Shown in pieces: positions 36,790 through 44,447 of a DNA stretch of 64,000 nt. Location: the NCBI GenBank assembly GCA_964291505.2, contig OZ220216.1, forward strand, positions 2,108,001 to 2,172,000, read 5' to 3'. Within the stretch, counting starts at the first letter, position 1; every line of letters starts with the position of its first letter. Below the pieces are notes generated by a model. The model searched no databases. It saw nothing but the letters and a program-made list of their open reading frames with translations, and was not told the DNA's origin. A program made the position numbers and the translations under genes. Source of the stretch: Kistimonas sp964291505 (lineage in GTDB: Bacteria > Pseudomonadota > Gammaproteobacteria > Pseudomonadales > Endozoicomonadaceae).

Positions 36790-38447
36790 CAGGAGGCCGG
36801 TTTCTCAGACAACCACTGTCGCAAGACATGGGCGACTTTGCCAGGTTCCTGCCGCGCAAGCTGCTTCAGGGCCTCCACCCGGTGCTGAAAGCCGACAGCA
36901 TCGTCGTCGTAAGGCATTTCTGTGGCGGCAGGAGACTCACTGAGGCCAGACACATCATCCACCAAGCCCTCACTGCCAGGTCCTGACTGAGCCGTCACCT
37001 TTCCGGGAGGATGCCTGGTCTGAAGCCAACGGCGAACCAACGGACGAAGGCCGACCAGCAGTAGCAACACAATGATCAGTGCCAGTATTACACGCCCGCC
37101 CCATGCAATCATGGCTGGCTGTTGCCACCAATTCACTTTCTCCAGATTATTCTGCGCCTCTGTGACAAACGGCAATGACTCGACACTGACCTGATCGCCA
37201 CGGCCTGCGGTATACCCCACGGCCTGTTTCACCAGTACCGTCATCCGTCCAAGCTCCTCGTCGCTCCAAGGTGGCGCATCCTGAGTCTCTTTCGTTTTCT
37301 GCGCCGCTTGCCGTGTATTGAGCAATACTGCCACCGTTAAACGGCGGAGTTCTCCCGGCAGCCGCTGTTCACGGCTGACCGTACGATCTACTTCATAATT
37401 CCGTACGTACTGTTTTTCCTGAACAGACGTTTTTCCTGTCGTATCCTGCACATTTTCGAGCGCACCGGGCGTTCCGGTGGGCAGTTCATTCCCCGATACC
37501 AATTGCTGCATGGATTCACTGCGCACCGCTTCGTTGTCAGGACTGTAGACCTCACGGGTCTGCTCGCCCGATGTCATATCCAGTTCGGCAGAAACCTGCA
37601 CACGCACATTACCACTCCCCACCAACGGAGCCAGCAGACTCAGCACCCGGGTCTCCAGCCGACGTTCAATATCAGACTGGTATTGCAACTGCCGTCGCGC
37701 CTCACTCAATAACGTTGTTTCATCCAGCTCGTCACTGATCGGTGCACCCAGCTGATCCACGACACTGATATTATTTCTGTCCAGGTTCGCAATACTGCCT
37801 GCGACCAGATTAACAATGCCTTCTATCTGCAGCGGGGTCAGCCGGGCACCGGCACTGAGCTCCAGCACAACAGAAGCCCGGGGTTCCGGTGACTGACGCA
37901 GAAACACAGTCTGCTCCGGTATCGCCAGATGCACCCGGGCACTGCGTACCGGTTGCAGTGTCATGATGGTTCGGGCCAACTCCCCCTCAATCGCAGCAAT
38001 GTAACGCTGTCGCTCCATGAAGTGGCTGATGCCCAGGGGAGGCGATTCCGTTAACAAAGCCCGTCCCTCCGGAAGGGAGGGGGCAATACCGCCGGCCGCC
38101 AATGCCATCCGTGCTTCCGGCAGTTCTGCGGATCGCACCATCACCTGCCCCGTATCAGGGTGTACTCGATAGGCAATCCCCGCCTTGTCGAGCTGGTCGA
38201 TGACGGCACCGGCATCATACTGCTCCTGTCGTCCATAGAGGGGACGATAATCACGGTCCTGCCACCAGAGCCAGGTCACGGCAACAATGGCCAGGAATGC
38301 GGCACCGAACAACAGACCCACGGTCAGGCGCCGGTTTTCAGGGCGGCTAAACAATGCAAGCTGTTGCTGGAGTGAATGCCATGCGTCACGTACCCGACGG
38401 CCGGCCTGTCCTGTTGTGTGCGTCTCTGCCATGGTTGCGATGGTCAC
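36789..38447 (-). CDS. fliF: flagellar MS-ring protein FliF
   Basis: 552 residues; the first codon is a GTG overlapping the fliE stop, and an ATG five codons later (38432) is an alternative. TM1 is LLFGAAFLAIVAVTWLWW; YRPLYGRQEQYDAGAVIDQLDKAGIAYRVH is the YscJ/FliF ring domain. The second TM is GRVILALIIVLLLLVGLRPLV near 450-470, and the C-terminal end carries the FliG-binding helix VEALKQLARQEPGKVAHVLRQWL. It forms the membrane ring around the export gate. Confidence 0.95.
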   Translation of the reverse strand: MTIATMAETHTTGQAGRRVRDAWHSLQQQLALFSRPENRRLTVGLLFGAAFLAIVAVTWLWWQDRDYRPLYGRQEQYDAGAVIDQLDKAGIAYRVHPDTGQVMVRSAELPEARMALAAGGIAPSLPEGRALLTESPPLGISHFMERQRYIAAIEGELARTIMTLQPVRSARVHLAIPEQTVFLRQSPEPRASVVLELSAGARLTPLQIEGIVNLVAGSIANLDRNNISVVDQLGAPISDELDETTLLSEARRQLQYQSDIERRLETRVLSLLAPLVGSGNVRVQVSAELDMTSGEQTREVYSPDNEAVRSESMQQLVSGNELPTGTPGALENVQDTTGKTSVQEKQYVRNYEVDRTVSREQRLPGELRRLTVAVLLNTRQAAQKTKETQDAPPWSDEELGRMTVLVKQAVGYTAGRGDQVSVESLPFVTEAQNNLEKVNWWQQPAMIAWGGRVILALIIVLLLLVGLRPLVRRWLQTRHPPGKVTAQSGPGSEGLVDDVSGLSESPAATEMPYDDDAVGFQHRVEALKQLARQEPGKVAHVLRQWLSEKPAS

Positions 38448-38785
38448 TACAATTGCAGGTTAAACACTTCGTGATACCCTTCTACCAAGCGATTGCGCAC
38501 CTGCAGTAACAGCTGAAAAGACAGGCTGGCCTTCTGTACTGACAGCACCGTACCCACCAGATCCTCTTCCTGCCCCGATTCCACCCGGTTCATGCGATCC
38601 GATGCCGTTTGCTGCAACGCATTGACCTGATCCAGCTCCGCCTTGAGCAGCCGGGAAAAATCCGTCCCTGTACCAGACGCGGCATTGGCATCAGCGGGAG
38701 AGGTCATCGCCTGAGAATCTGCCCGCCCGACGGCCAACGGCAAGTCCAGTGCAATAAACACAGGATGTACGACATCAGCCATCAT
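38447..38785 (-). CDS. fliE: flagellar hook-basal body adaptor FliE
   Basis: 112 residues ending SVQKASLSFQLLLQVRNRLVEGYHEVFNLQL, the FliE C-terminal signature. It links the MS ring to the proximal rod and is the first axial protein exported. Its start overlaps the motY stop by 11 bp, leaving no space for the regulator gene lafK that lies between these two genes in the Vibrio lateral system. Confidence 0.9.
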   Translation of the reverse strand: MMADVVHPVFIALDLPLAVGRADSQAMTSPADANAASGTGTDFSRLLKAELDQVNALQQTASDRMNRVESGQEEDLVGTVLSVQKASLSFQLLLQVRNRLVEGYHEVFNLQL

Positions 38786-39725
38786 TCGCTCCTTTCATAA
38801 CACCCTGGTTTGATGCCTGATCAGACAAGGCCTCCCGACGCTGCAGGGCAACCATGACCCGGCGATTGTCATGCCGCCCTGTTTGGGTGGCATTACTGGC
38901 GGCAGGATACCGTTGCCCATGGAAACGAAGGTGAGCCACCATGGCGGCAGGGACGCCTTCGTCCACGAGGTAATCCCGGACCGCCTCGGCCCGTTGGCGC
39001 GAAAGACGCAAGTTTAGGAGCCTGTCCCCAGTCGCATCGGTATGGCCGTCAATCGTCAATGCCGTCACCTTCTTGTCGGCCCGAATATAGCGTGCGATGT
39101 CCCGTAACTGTTTCATCTGCCCGGACGTCAGTTGCCATTTGCCTGAGTCATAAAATAGCTGTGTCCTTCGAATCTGCGCAAAATTTACCGGCAGCAGATC
39201 ACCCAGACATCGTTTGAATTCAGGCAGGACGTCACGGATACCGGTGGTCGACAGGTTTAGCAGCACTGGTTGGTTCGGGTCCGTCATTTCAACGTTCAGC
39301 CACATGCCATCAACCAGGTTATCAAGCAATTCAGGAAAGAGGCTGCCAAGGTCAAATGCCACACCGTTGTCGGTTGCACGATAAATGTCGGATAACAATT
39401 CCTGCCGTCCACTGTGCTGCCAGGGCGCATCCACGGTAGTGACCAGCCCTCCGCCCTGAAACGGGGCATACCCCAGCAGATCCAGCGTCAGTTCCCTGAC
39501 CGCACCCGCCTCCGCGCGCAGCGACACCACGCCCAGGCTGGCCGTATTGAGCAGAAGCCGACAACTGAAAAAACGCCGCGTCTTGACTGTCCACTGGGCT
39601 TCATCCAATGCAACTGTTTGTTCCATGGCCAACACGCCAGGTTTCAACAAGAGACAGGATAAAAGGACAGCGGCCAACAGCCGAAAGCGCCTCCAAAATA
39701 CGGGATAAAACGTTATAAGCGTCAT
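38775..39725 (-). CDS. motY: MotY-like T-ring protein with OmpA domain (lateral flagellar motor)
   Basis: 316 residues from ATG 39725 (AAGG 5 nt before). A signal peptide ends near KPGVLA. The N-terminal domain (VALDEAQWTVKTRRFFSCRL, then DLLGYAPFQGG) matches MotY, which docks to the basal body. The C-terminal OmpA domain has ALTIDGHTDATGDRLLNLRLSRQRAEAVRDYL and binds peptidoglycan. MotY forms the T ring that recruits stators and is found with both sodium polar motors and proton lateral motors. Confidence 0.88.
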   Translation of the reverse strand: MTLITFYPVFWRRFRLLAAVLLSCLLLKPGVLAMEQTVALDEAQWTVKTRRFFSCRLLLNTASLGVVSLRAEAGAVRELTLDLLGYAPFQGGGLVTTVDAPWQHSGRQELLSDIYRATDNGVAFDLGSLFPELLDNLVDGMWLNVEMTDPNQPVLLNLSTTGIRDVLPEFKRCLGDLLPVNFAQIRRTQLFYDSGKWQLTSGQMKQLRDIARYIRADKKVTALTIDGHTDATGDRLLNLRLSRQRAEAVRDYLVDEGVPAAMVAHLRFHGQRYPAASNATQTGRHDNRRVMVALQRREALSDQASNQGVMKGANDG

Positions 39726-39815
39726 TGTGACCTTAAACTGCAATTGAGCCTGCACGTCGGAAATTTTAGATTATGATTAGCTGACCAATGCAGTATGAAT
39801 GGTTGCTGACTTCCC

Positions 39816-40763
39816 GTGGACATTTGCAATAATGACTCAACATCTCACACCCGGGATGCCAACTCCCCGTGCAGCGAAACCACAATCAGCCCCTGCAGCC
39901 TGGCTCATCCCCGATTTCAGGCCGCCTATCTACTCAACTTGCAGGACCAGCTGGTTATACCGTTCCTTCGTCTTGTCCCTAAACAGTTGTCACGGGAACT
40001 GGAACTCTCCGGCATGCAGCTGGAATACCTGGGCGCGACCATTGTGAGGCTCGATGAAGAAGAACCCGCTACGGCTCGCGCAATGATCAAATGCTTTTCC
40101 GTTTCCATCGCCGCTGATGATGGCCAAAAACAGGATGGCTTCGGTTATCTCTCACTGGCGCCGGAATTGTTGTCGGCATTGTTCGAGCGTTTTTTTGGCG
40201 GCCGTGGCGACATTTCCCAGGGCTCACCGACCGAACCCGTATCCACACCGCCCACCCGGGCTGAACACTACCTGTTCGAGTCCATCGCCCAATGCCTGCT
40301 GCCCCTCTGGCAGGAAATCTGGCATCCGTTACCATCTATGAGTCTCAACCTGCTGGACACAATGACTACCGATGAAACGCCATCGGAAGGGCGGTTGATG
40401 CGATCGCGCTACCGGCTGAGGCTGTCAGAAGAAGCCACAGGCACATTCGAGATCAACATGCCCATGTCCTTGCTGGAACACATAGCTCCGGGAAGGCACC
40501 GTCATCCGGCCGCACACCAGCACTGGCACCGGCGCCTGACGACCACGCTGTCGCAGACACCGGTGGAACTCAGGGCGATTCTTGCTGAGCAAACCCTGCC
40601 CCTGCAGAAGATCATGGGCTTCAGGAAAGGCGACATTGTCCCCCTGCCACTTCAGGAAACGGTTGTCGTCAATGCCGCAGACCAACCGGTGTTTACTGCA
40701 CGCGTGGGTATTGGCAGTGGCCACCTTGCACTGGCGTTTCTGGACAACCTCAGCGCCTCCTGA
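39816..40763 (+). CDS. fliM: flagellar motor switch protein FliM (lateral type)
   Basis: 315 residues if read from the GTG at 39816; an in-frame stop lies just upstream and there is no clear ribosome site, so the start is uncertain. RFQAAYLLNLQDQLVIPFLRLV and LSALFERFFGGRGD (GGxG motif for FliG binding) identify the CheC-like middle domain, and the SPOA domain follows (QTLPLQKIMGFRKGDIVPLP). The usual N-terminal CheY-binding EIDALL peptide is not seen. It is the first gene of the plus-strand fliMNPQR-flhBA operon. Confidence 0.85.
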   Translation: MDICNNDSTSHTRDANSPCSETTISPCSLAHPRFQAAYLLNLQDQLVIPFLRLVPKQLSRELELSGMQLEYLGATIVRLDEEEPATARAMIKCFSVSIAADDGQKQDGFGYLSLAPELLSALFERFFGGRGDISQGSPTEPVSTPPTRAEHYLFESIAQCLLPLWQEIWHPLPSMSLNLLDTMTTDETPSEGRLMRSRYRLRLSEEATGTFEINMPMSLLEHIAPGRHRHPAAHQHWHRRLTTTLSQTPVELRAILAEQTLPLQKIMGFRKGDIVPLPLQETVVVNAADQPVFTARVGIGSGHLALAFLDNLSAS

Positions 40764-40808
40764 CAGCTCTCAACGTTAACAACCTGACCGTCTGCAGGAG
40801 CTTGTGAC

Positions 40809-41423
40809 ATGCACGACACCGGGGAAACCGATATCGCCACCGCTGAAGAGGAAGACACACAACAGAAAGAAGCCCCCATTGAACAGGCAAAGACAACCGA
40901 TGATGACGTCCTGATAGCACACGATGACGACACCAGTGAGGATGCGCCAACATCTCCACAGACAGATGACACTCTCGAAAATGGCCATTCACCGGATTTT
41001 ATTGGCCCCATACCGCCTGAAGTGGCATCTACGGTACAAGCTCGTGAACGGTCAGCGTCCGGGGAAAACGAGCCTTCCCTTTCAGAACCGCAATCACCCT
41101 GTGCATCTCCTGCTACCGAAACCGCTGCAGCGATTGAGACTGATGCCAGTGATATTGATCTGGTCAAAAACATACCGGTACACCTGACCCTGGAAGTCGG
41201 CGGCCGCCGTATAACGATCGGTGAACTGATGGCCATGAAACCCGGTGATGTGATCAGCCTGGACCGCAGTGAGGAGGAACCGCTGGATGTCAAAGCCAAT
41301 GGCATCCTGATCGCCCGGGCCGAAGTGGTGTTAGTCAACGAGCGCTACGGGATACGGCTGCTGGATATCGTCAGCCCCTCTGCCCGTCTCAATAAAACGG
41401 TCTGCACCGGGCCATCATCATGA
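40809..41423 (+). CDS. fliN: flagellar motor switch protein FliN with long acidic N-terminus
   Basis: 204 residues. The SPOA domain occupies the last 80 or so residues: DLVKNIPVHLTLEVGGRRITIGELM, KPGDVISLDRSEEEPLDVKANG and ERYGIRLLDIVSP. The first 115 residues are strongly acidic and low-complexity (Asp/Glu/Thr), much longer than the usual FliN lead. It completes the C ring with FliM and overlaps fliP by four bases. Confidence 0.9.
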   Translation: MHDTGETDIATAEEEDTQQKEAPIEQAKTTDDDVLIAHDDDTSEDAPTSPQTDDTLENGHSPDFIGPIPPEVASTVQARERSASGENEPSLSEPQSPCASPATETAAAIETDASDIDLVKNIPVHLTLEVGGRRITIGELMAMKPGDVISLDRSEEEPLDVKANGILIARAEVVLVNERYGIRLLDIVSPSARLNKTVCTGPSS

Positions 41424-42175
41424 AGTCACTGCCGTATATTCCGTCCCTATGCGCCATACTGTTCTGTACCCTGCTCATGGCGGGATCGGTCCACGCAGCG
41501 CCTACTCTGCCATTGATCTCGGTGACTGACGGCGACGTCACCCGTGACTACACCGTGAACCTGCAGATACTGCTGATTCTGACAGCATTGACACTGTTAC
41601 CCACGGCACTGCTCTGCATGACCAGCTTTACCCGCTTTATCATTGTGCTGGCGATTCTACGCCAGGCCCTGGGGCTGCAGCAGACACCGCCTAACCGGGT
41701 GCTGATCGGTATCGCCCTGTTCCTGACCCTGTTTGTCATGCGCCCGATCTTCGACACCATATGGACAAAAGCCATTGAGCCGTGGATGAATGAACAGCTG
41801 ACGTTTCAGGAAGCCGTGGCCACGGCACGGGATCCCATTCACCGCTTCATGCAGATCAATACACGGGCCACCGATCTGGAACAATTCATCACCCTGAGTG
41901 GTGCTGACATGAACGCCGCACCGGATGACATCCCCCTGACTACCCTGATTCCCGCGTTCCTGACCAGTGAGCTGAAAACCGCTTTTCAGATCGGTTTTCT
42001 ACTGTTCCTGCCCTTTCTTGTGATTGACCTGATTGTCTCCAGCATCCTGATGGCGCTGGGAATGATCATGCTGTCCCCCCTGGTCATCTCCCTGCCCTTG
42101 AAGCTGATGGTCTTTGTACTGGTTGACGGCTGGAACCTGACCGTCAGCAGTCTCGCCGGCAGTGTGACCACCTGA
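41420..42175 (+). CDS. fliP: flagellar type III export protein FliP
   Basis: 251 residues with a signal sequence, four membrane helices and the conserved blocks LLCMTSFTRFIIVLAILRQALGLQQTPPN, PLTTLIPAFLTSELKTAFQIGFLLFLPFLVIDLIVSSIL and MMLSP-type segment LGMIMLSPLVISLPLKLM. It forms the core of the FliPQR export pore in the inner membrane. Confidence 0.96.
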   Translation: MKSLPYIPSLCAILFCTLLMAGSVHAAPTLPLISVTDGDVTRDYTVNLQILLILTALTLLPTALLCMTSFTRFIIVLAILRQALGLQQTPPNRVLIGIALFLTLFVMRPIFDTIWTKAIEPWMNEQLTFQEAVATARDPIHRFMQINTRATDLEQFITLSGADMNAAPDDIPLTTLIPAFLTSELKTAFQIGFLLFLPFLVIDLIVSSILMALGMIMLSPLVISLPLKLMVFVLVDGWNLTVSSLAGSVTT

Positions 42176-42198
42176 CCTGGATACCGGAAACGTGACGT

Positions 42199-42468
42199 AT
42201 GACACCCGATATCGCTGCTGACCTGCTTCGCAATGCCCTGATCGTCGTCGTTCGGGTAGTCGCGCTGCTGATTGTACCAGGCCTGCTGGTCAGTCTGATG
42301 ATCAGCGTTATTCAGGCCGCGACCCAGGTCAACGAACAGAGTCTGACCGTACTGCCACGCCTGATTGTGACACTGCTGGTGATGGCATTTATGGCGCACT
42401 GGCTCATCCGCGAAATGAATGACTTTTTCCTGATGGTCGCCAGCCAGATCACTCAGGTTGTTGCATGA
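42199..42468 (+). CDS. fliQ: flagellar type III export protein FliQ
   Basis: 89 residues with two membrane helices. VRVVALLIVPGLLVSLMISVIQAATQVNEQSLTVLPRL is the FliQ signature. Four copies pack around the FliPR core in the export gate. Confidence 0.95.
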   Translation: MTPDIAADLLRNALIVVVRVVALLIVPGLLVSLMISVIQAATQVNEQSLTVLPRLIVTLLVMAFMAHWLIREMNDFFLMVASQITQVVA

Positions 42469-42490
42469 TGAATGATGGCCCTTTGATCTG

Positions 42491-43270
42491 ATGGCGGATT
42501 TAACCCTGTCCCTTACTCAGATGGATGAGTGGCTGTGTCGAGGTATCTGGGGCGTCACCCGACTCGGCAGTGCACTGATGATCATGCCGCTTACCAGCGA
42601 CTTGGTGCCTGCCACCCTGCGTCTGGTTATCGCTATTGCGCTTGTACTGCCCATATTTCCCACGATTACCCTGCCACAGCCCGGTATTACCGCATTCTCC
42701 GCGGAAGCCATGTTGATCACCGCCGGGGAGTTATTGACAGGCCTGGTGCTGGGTTTCATCCCCGCCCTCTACCTGTCACTGTTCGCCTTGGCGGGAAACC
42801 TGGTTGCCATGCAGATGGGGCTGGGCATGGCACAACTGAATGATCCGGTCGGCGGTATCAGCGTGCCGGCACTCAGCCATTTCTACCAGTTCGGCGCACT
42901 CACCCTGTTCATCGCCATGAATGGTCACGGTGTCGTCTTCAGCATCCTGCTGGAAAGTTACCAGACCCTCCCGACTGGATCATTCACGCCATTGCAAACA
43001 TTACTGCCAACACTGGTGAAACAGGCCGCCTGGTTGTTTTCTGCCGGCCTACTGCTGGCGCTGCCGGCTATATTCAGCCTGCTAATCGTCAGCCTGGCCC
43101 TGGGGTTTCTGACCCGGGCGGCGCCCCAGCTGAACATGATGAGCATTGGTTTTCCCGCCACCTTACTGGCAGGCCTGATTATTCTGCTGATCACCAGTCA
43201 CCGGTTTGCCGATGCGGTCGGCTGGTACACGACAGAAGCACTACTCATGATGCGACAACTGACAGGGTAA
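42491..43270 (+). CDS. fliR: flagellar type III export protein FliR
   Basis: 259 residues with six hydrophobic segments. MPLTSDLVPATLRLVIAIAL, LLTGLVLGFIPALYLSLFALAGNLVAMQMGLGMAQLNDP and RAAPQLNMMSIGFPATLLAGL are FliR features. It closes the FliPQR pore helix. Confidence 0.95.
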   Translation: MADLTLSLTQMDEWLCRGIWGVTRLGSALMIMPLTSDLVPATLRLVIAIALVLPIFPTITLPQPGITAFSAEAMLITAGELLTGLVLGFIPALYLSLFALAGNLVAMQMGLGMAQLNDPVGGISVPALSHFYQFGALTLFIAMNGHGVVFSILLESYQTLPTGSFTPLQTLLPTLVKQAAWLFSAGLLLALPAIFSLLIVSLALGFLTRAAPQLNMMSIGFPATLLAGLIILLITSHRFADAVGWYTTEALLMMRQLTG

Positions 43271-43277
43271 AGCGCCA

Positions 43278-44447
43278 ATGGCGGACGAAAACGAAGACGA
43301 CGCACAGGAGAAGACCGAAGAACCCGGTGAGCGTCGCCTGAAACAGGCCCGTGAGGAAGGCCAGGTTCCCCGGTCCAAGGATATGACTGCTGCGGTTGTC
43401 ATCCTGGTGCTCAGCCTGCTGTTTACTGCCCTGTCTCAATGGTTCACTGACCCCCTGCTGCAATTCAGCCAACATTGTTTGCAGTTTCAGTGGACAGACG
43501 CCACTGATCCGGGTCACATGCTTGCCTTGATGAGTAGCGCCAGTGCCCTCCTGCTGTCCCTACTTTTTACCTTGACCCTGATCGTTTTGCTGTCTGCCAT
43601 CGCGGGCGCCTGGCTGATGGGCGGTGTGATTTTCAGTGGAAAAGCGGTTCGCCCGAAATGGCAACGTATCAATCCGATCAAGGGTCTACGTCGTTTTTTC
43701 TCCAGTAAGGCGCTGATGGAACTGGTGAAAGCCCTGCTGAAGACCGGGCTGCTGCTAGCCTGTCTGTGGTTTTTTATTCGTTATGCCACTGCCTCCCTTC
43801 ATTCACTCAGTGGCAACGATGTCTGGACTGCGCTGCCACAGGGTTTCACGCTGCTTGGCCACGCCCTGCTGATGTTTGCGGTGGCATTACTGTTCACCGG
43901 CCTGATTGATATGCCCTTTCAATGGCACCATCACCGCAAGCAGCTGATGCAGACCCATCAACAGGCACGGGAAACCCATAAGGAAGAAGAAGGCAAGCCC
44001 GAGGTTCGTCGCCATATCCGGCGAATGCAGCGTGAAGTCGCCACACGTCGTATGATGGCCGAAGTGCCCAAGGCAGACCTGGTGATTACCAACCCGGTGC
44101 ACTATGCCGTTGCCATTCGTTACCGGGAGTCCGAATCCCGGGCACCGGTCGTACTGGCCAGCGGCGTGGATGAACTGGCAAAAACCATTATCTCCGTTGC
44201 TCGACACCATCAACGGACCGTGGTGCTCTACCCCGTGCTGGCCCGCGCCCTGTATTACACCGTCAAACCCGGCGAAGCGATTCCTGCTGATCTCTATCTG
44301 GCGGTGGCCAAGATACTGGCTTATGTTTACCAGCTGAAACGCTACCGGGCCGGTGAACGGGAAGATCATCCTGAACTGCCGGTCATTGACCTTCCGGAAC
44401 ACTACCGCCACCAACAGACGACAGCCACCAGCCATGTACCCGGGTGA
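43278..44447 (+). CDS. flhB: flagellar export switch protein FlhB
   Basis: 389 residues. DAQEKTEEPGERRLKQAREEGQVPRSKDM at the N-terminus, four membrane segments, then the cytoplasmic autocleavage domain with MMAEVPKADLVITNPVHYAVAIRY. The cleavage motif usually NPTH reads NPVH here (Asn272-His275). FlhB selects export substrates and switches from hook to filament proteins with FliK. It overlaps flhA by 14 bp. Confidence 0.95.
   Translation: MADENEDDAQEKTEEPGERRLKQAREEGQVPRSKDMTAAVVILVLSLLFTALSQWFTDPLLQFSQHCLQFQWTDATDPGHMLALMSSASALLLSLLFTLTLIVLLSAIAGAWLMGGVIFSGKAVRPKWQRINPIKGLRRFFSSKALMELVKALLKTGLLLACLWFFIRYATASLHSLSGNDVWTALPQGFTLLGHALLMFAVALLFTGLIDMPFQWHHHRKQLMQTHQQARETHKEEEGKPEVRRHIRRMQREVATRRMMAEVPKADLVITNPVHYAVAIRYRESESRAPVVLASGVDELAKTIISVARHHQRTVVLYPVLARALYYTVKPGEAIPADLYLAVAKILAYVYQLKRYRAGEREDHPELPVIDLPEHYRHQQTTATSHVPG

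Noticed and set aside
39756..39815. Sigma-54 promoter between motY and fliM
   Set aside because: A TTGCA element occurs on the minus strand but the upstream GG is 7 nt away instead of 10.
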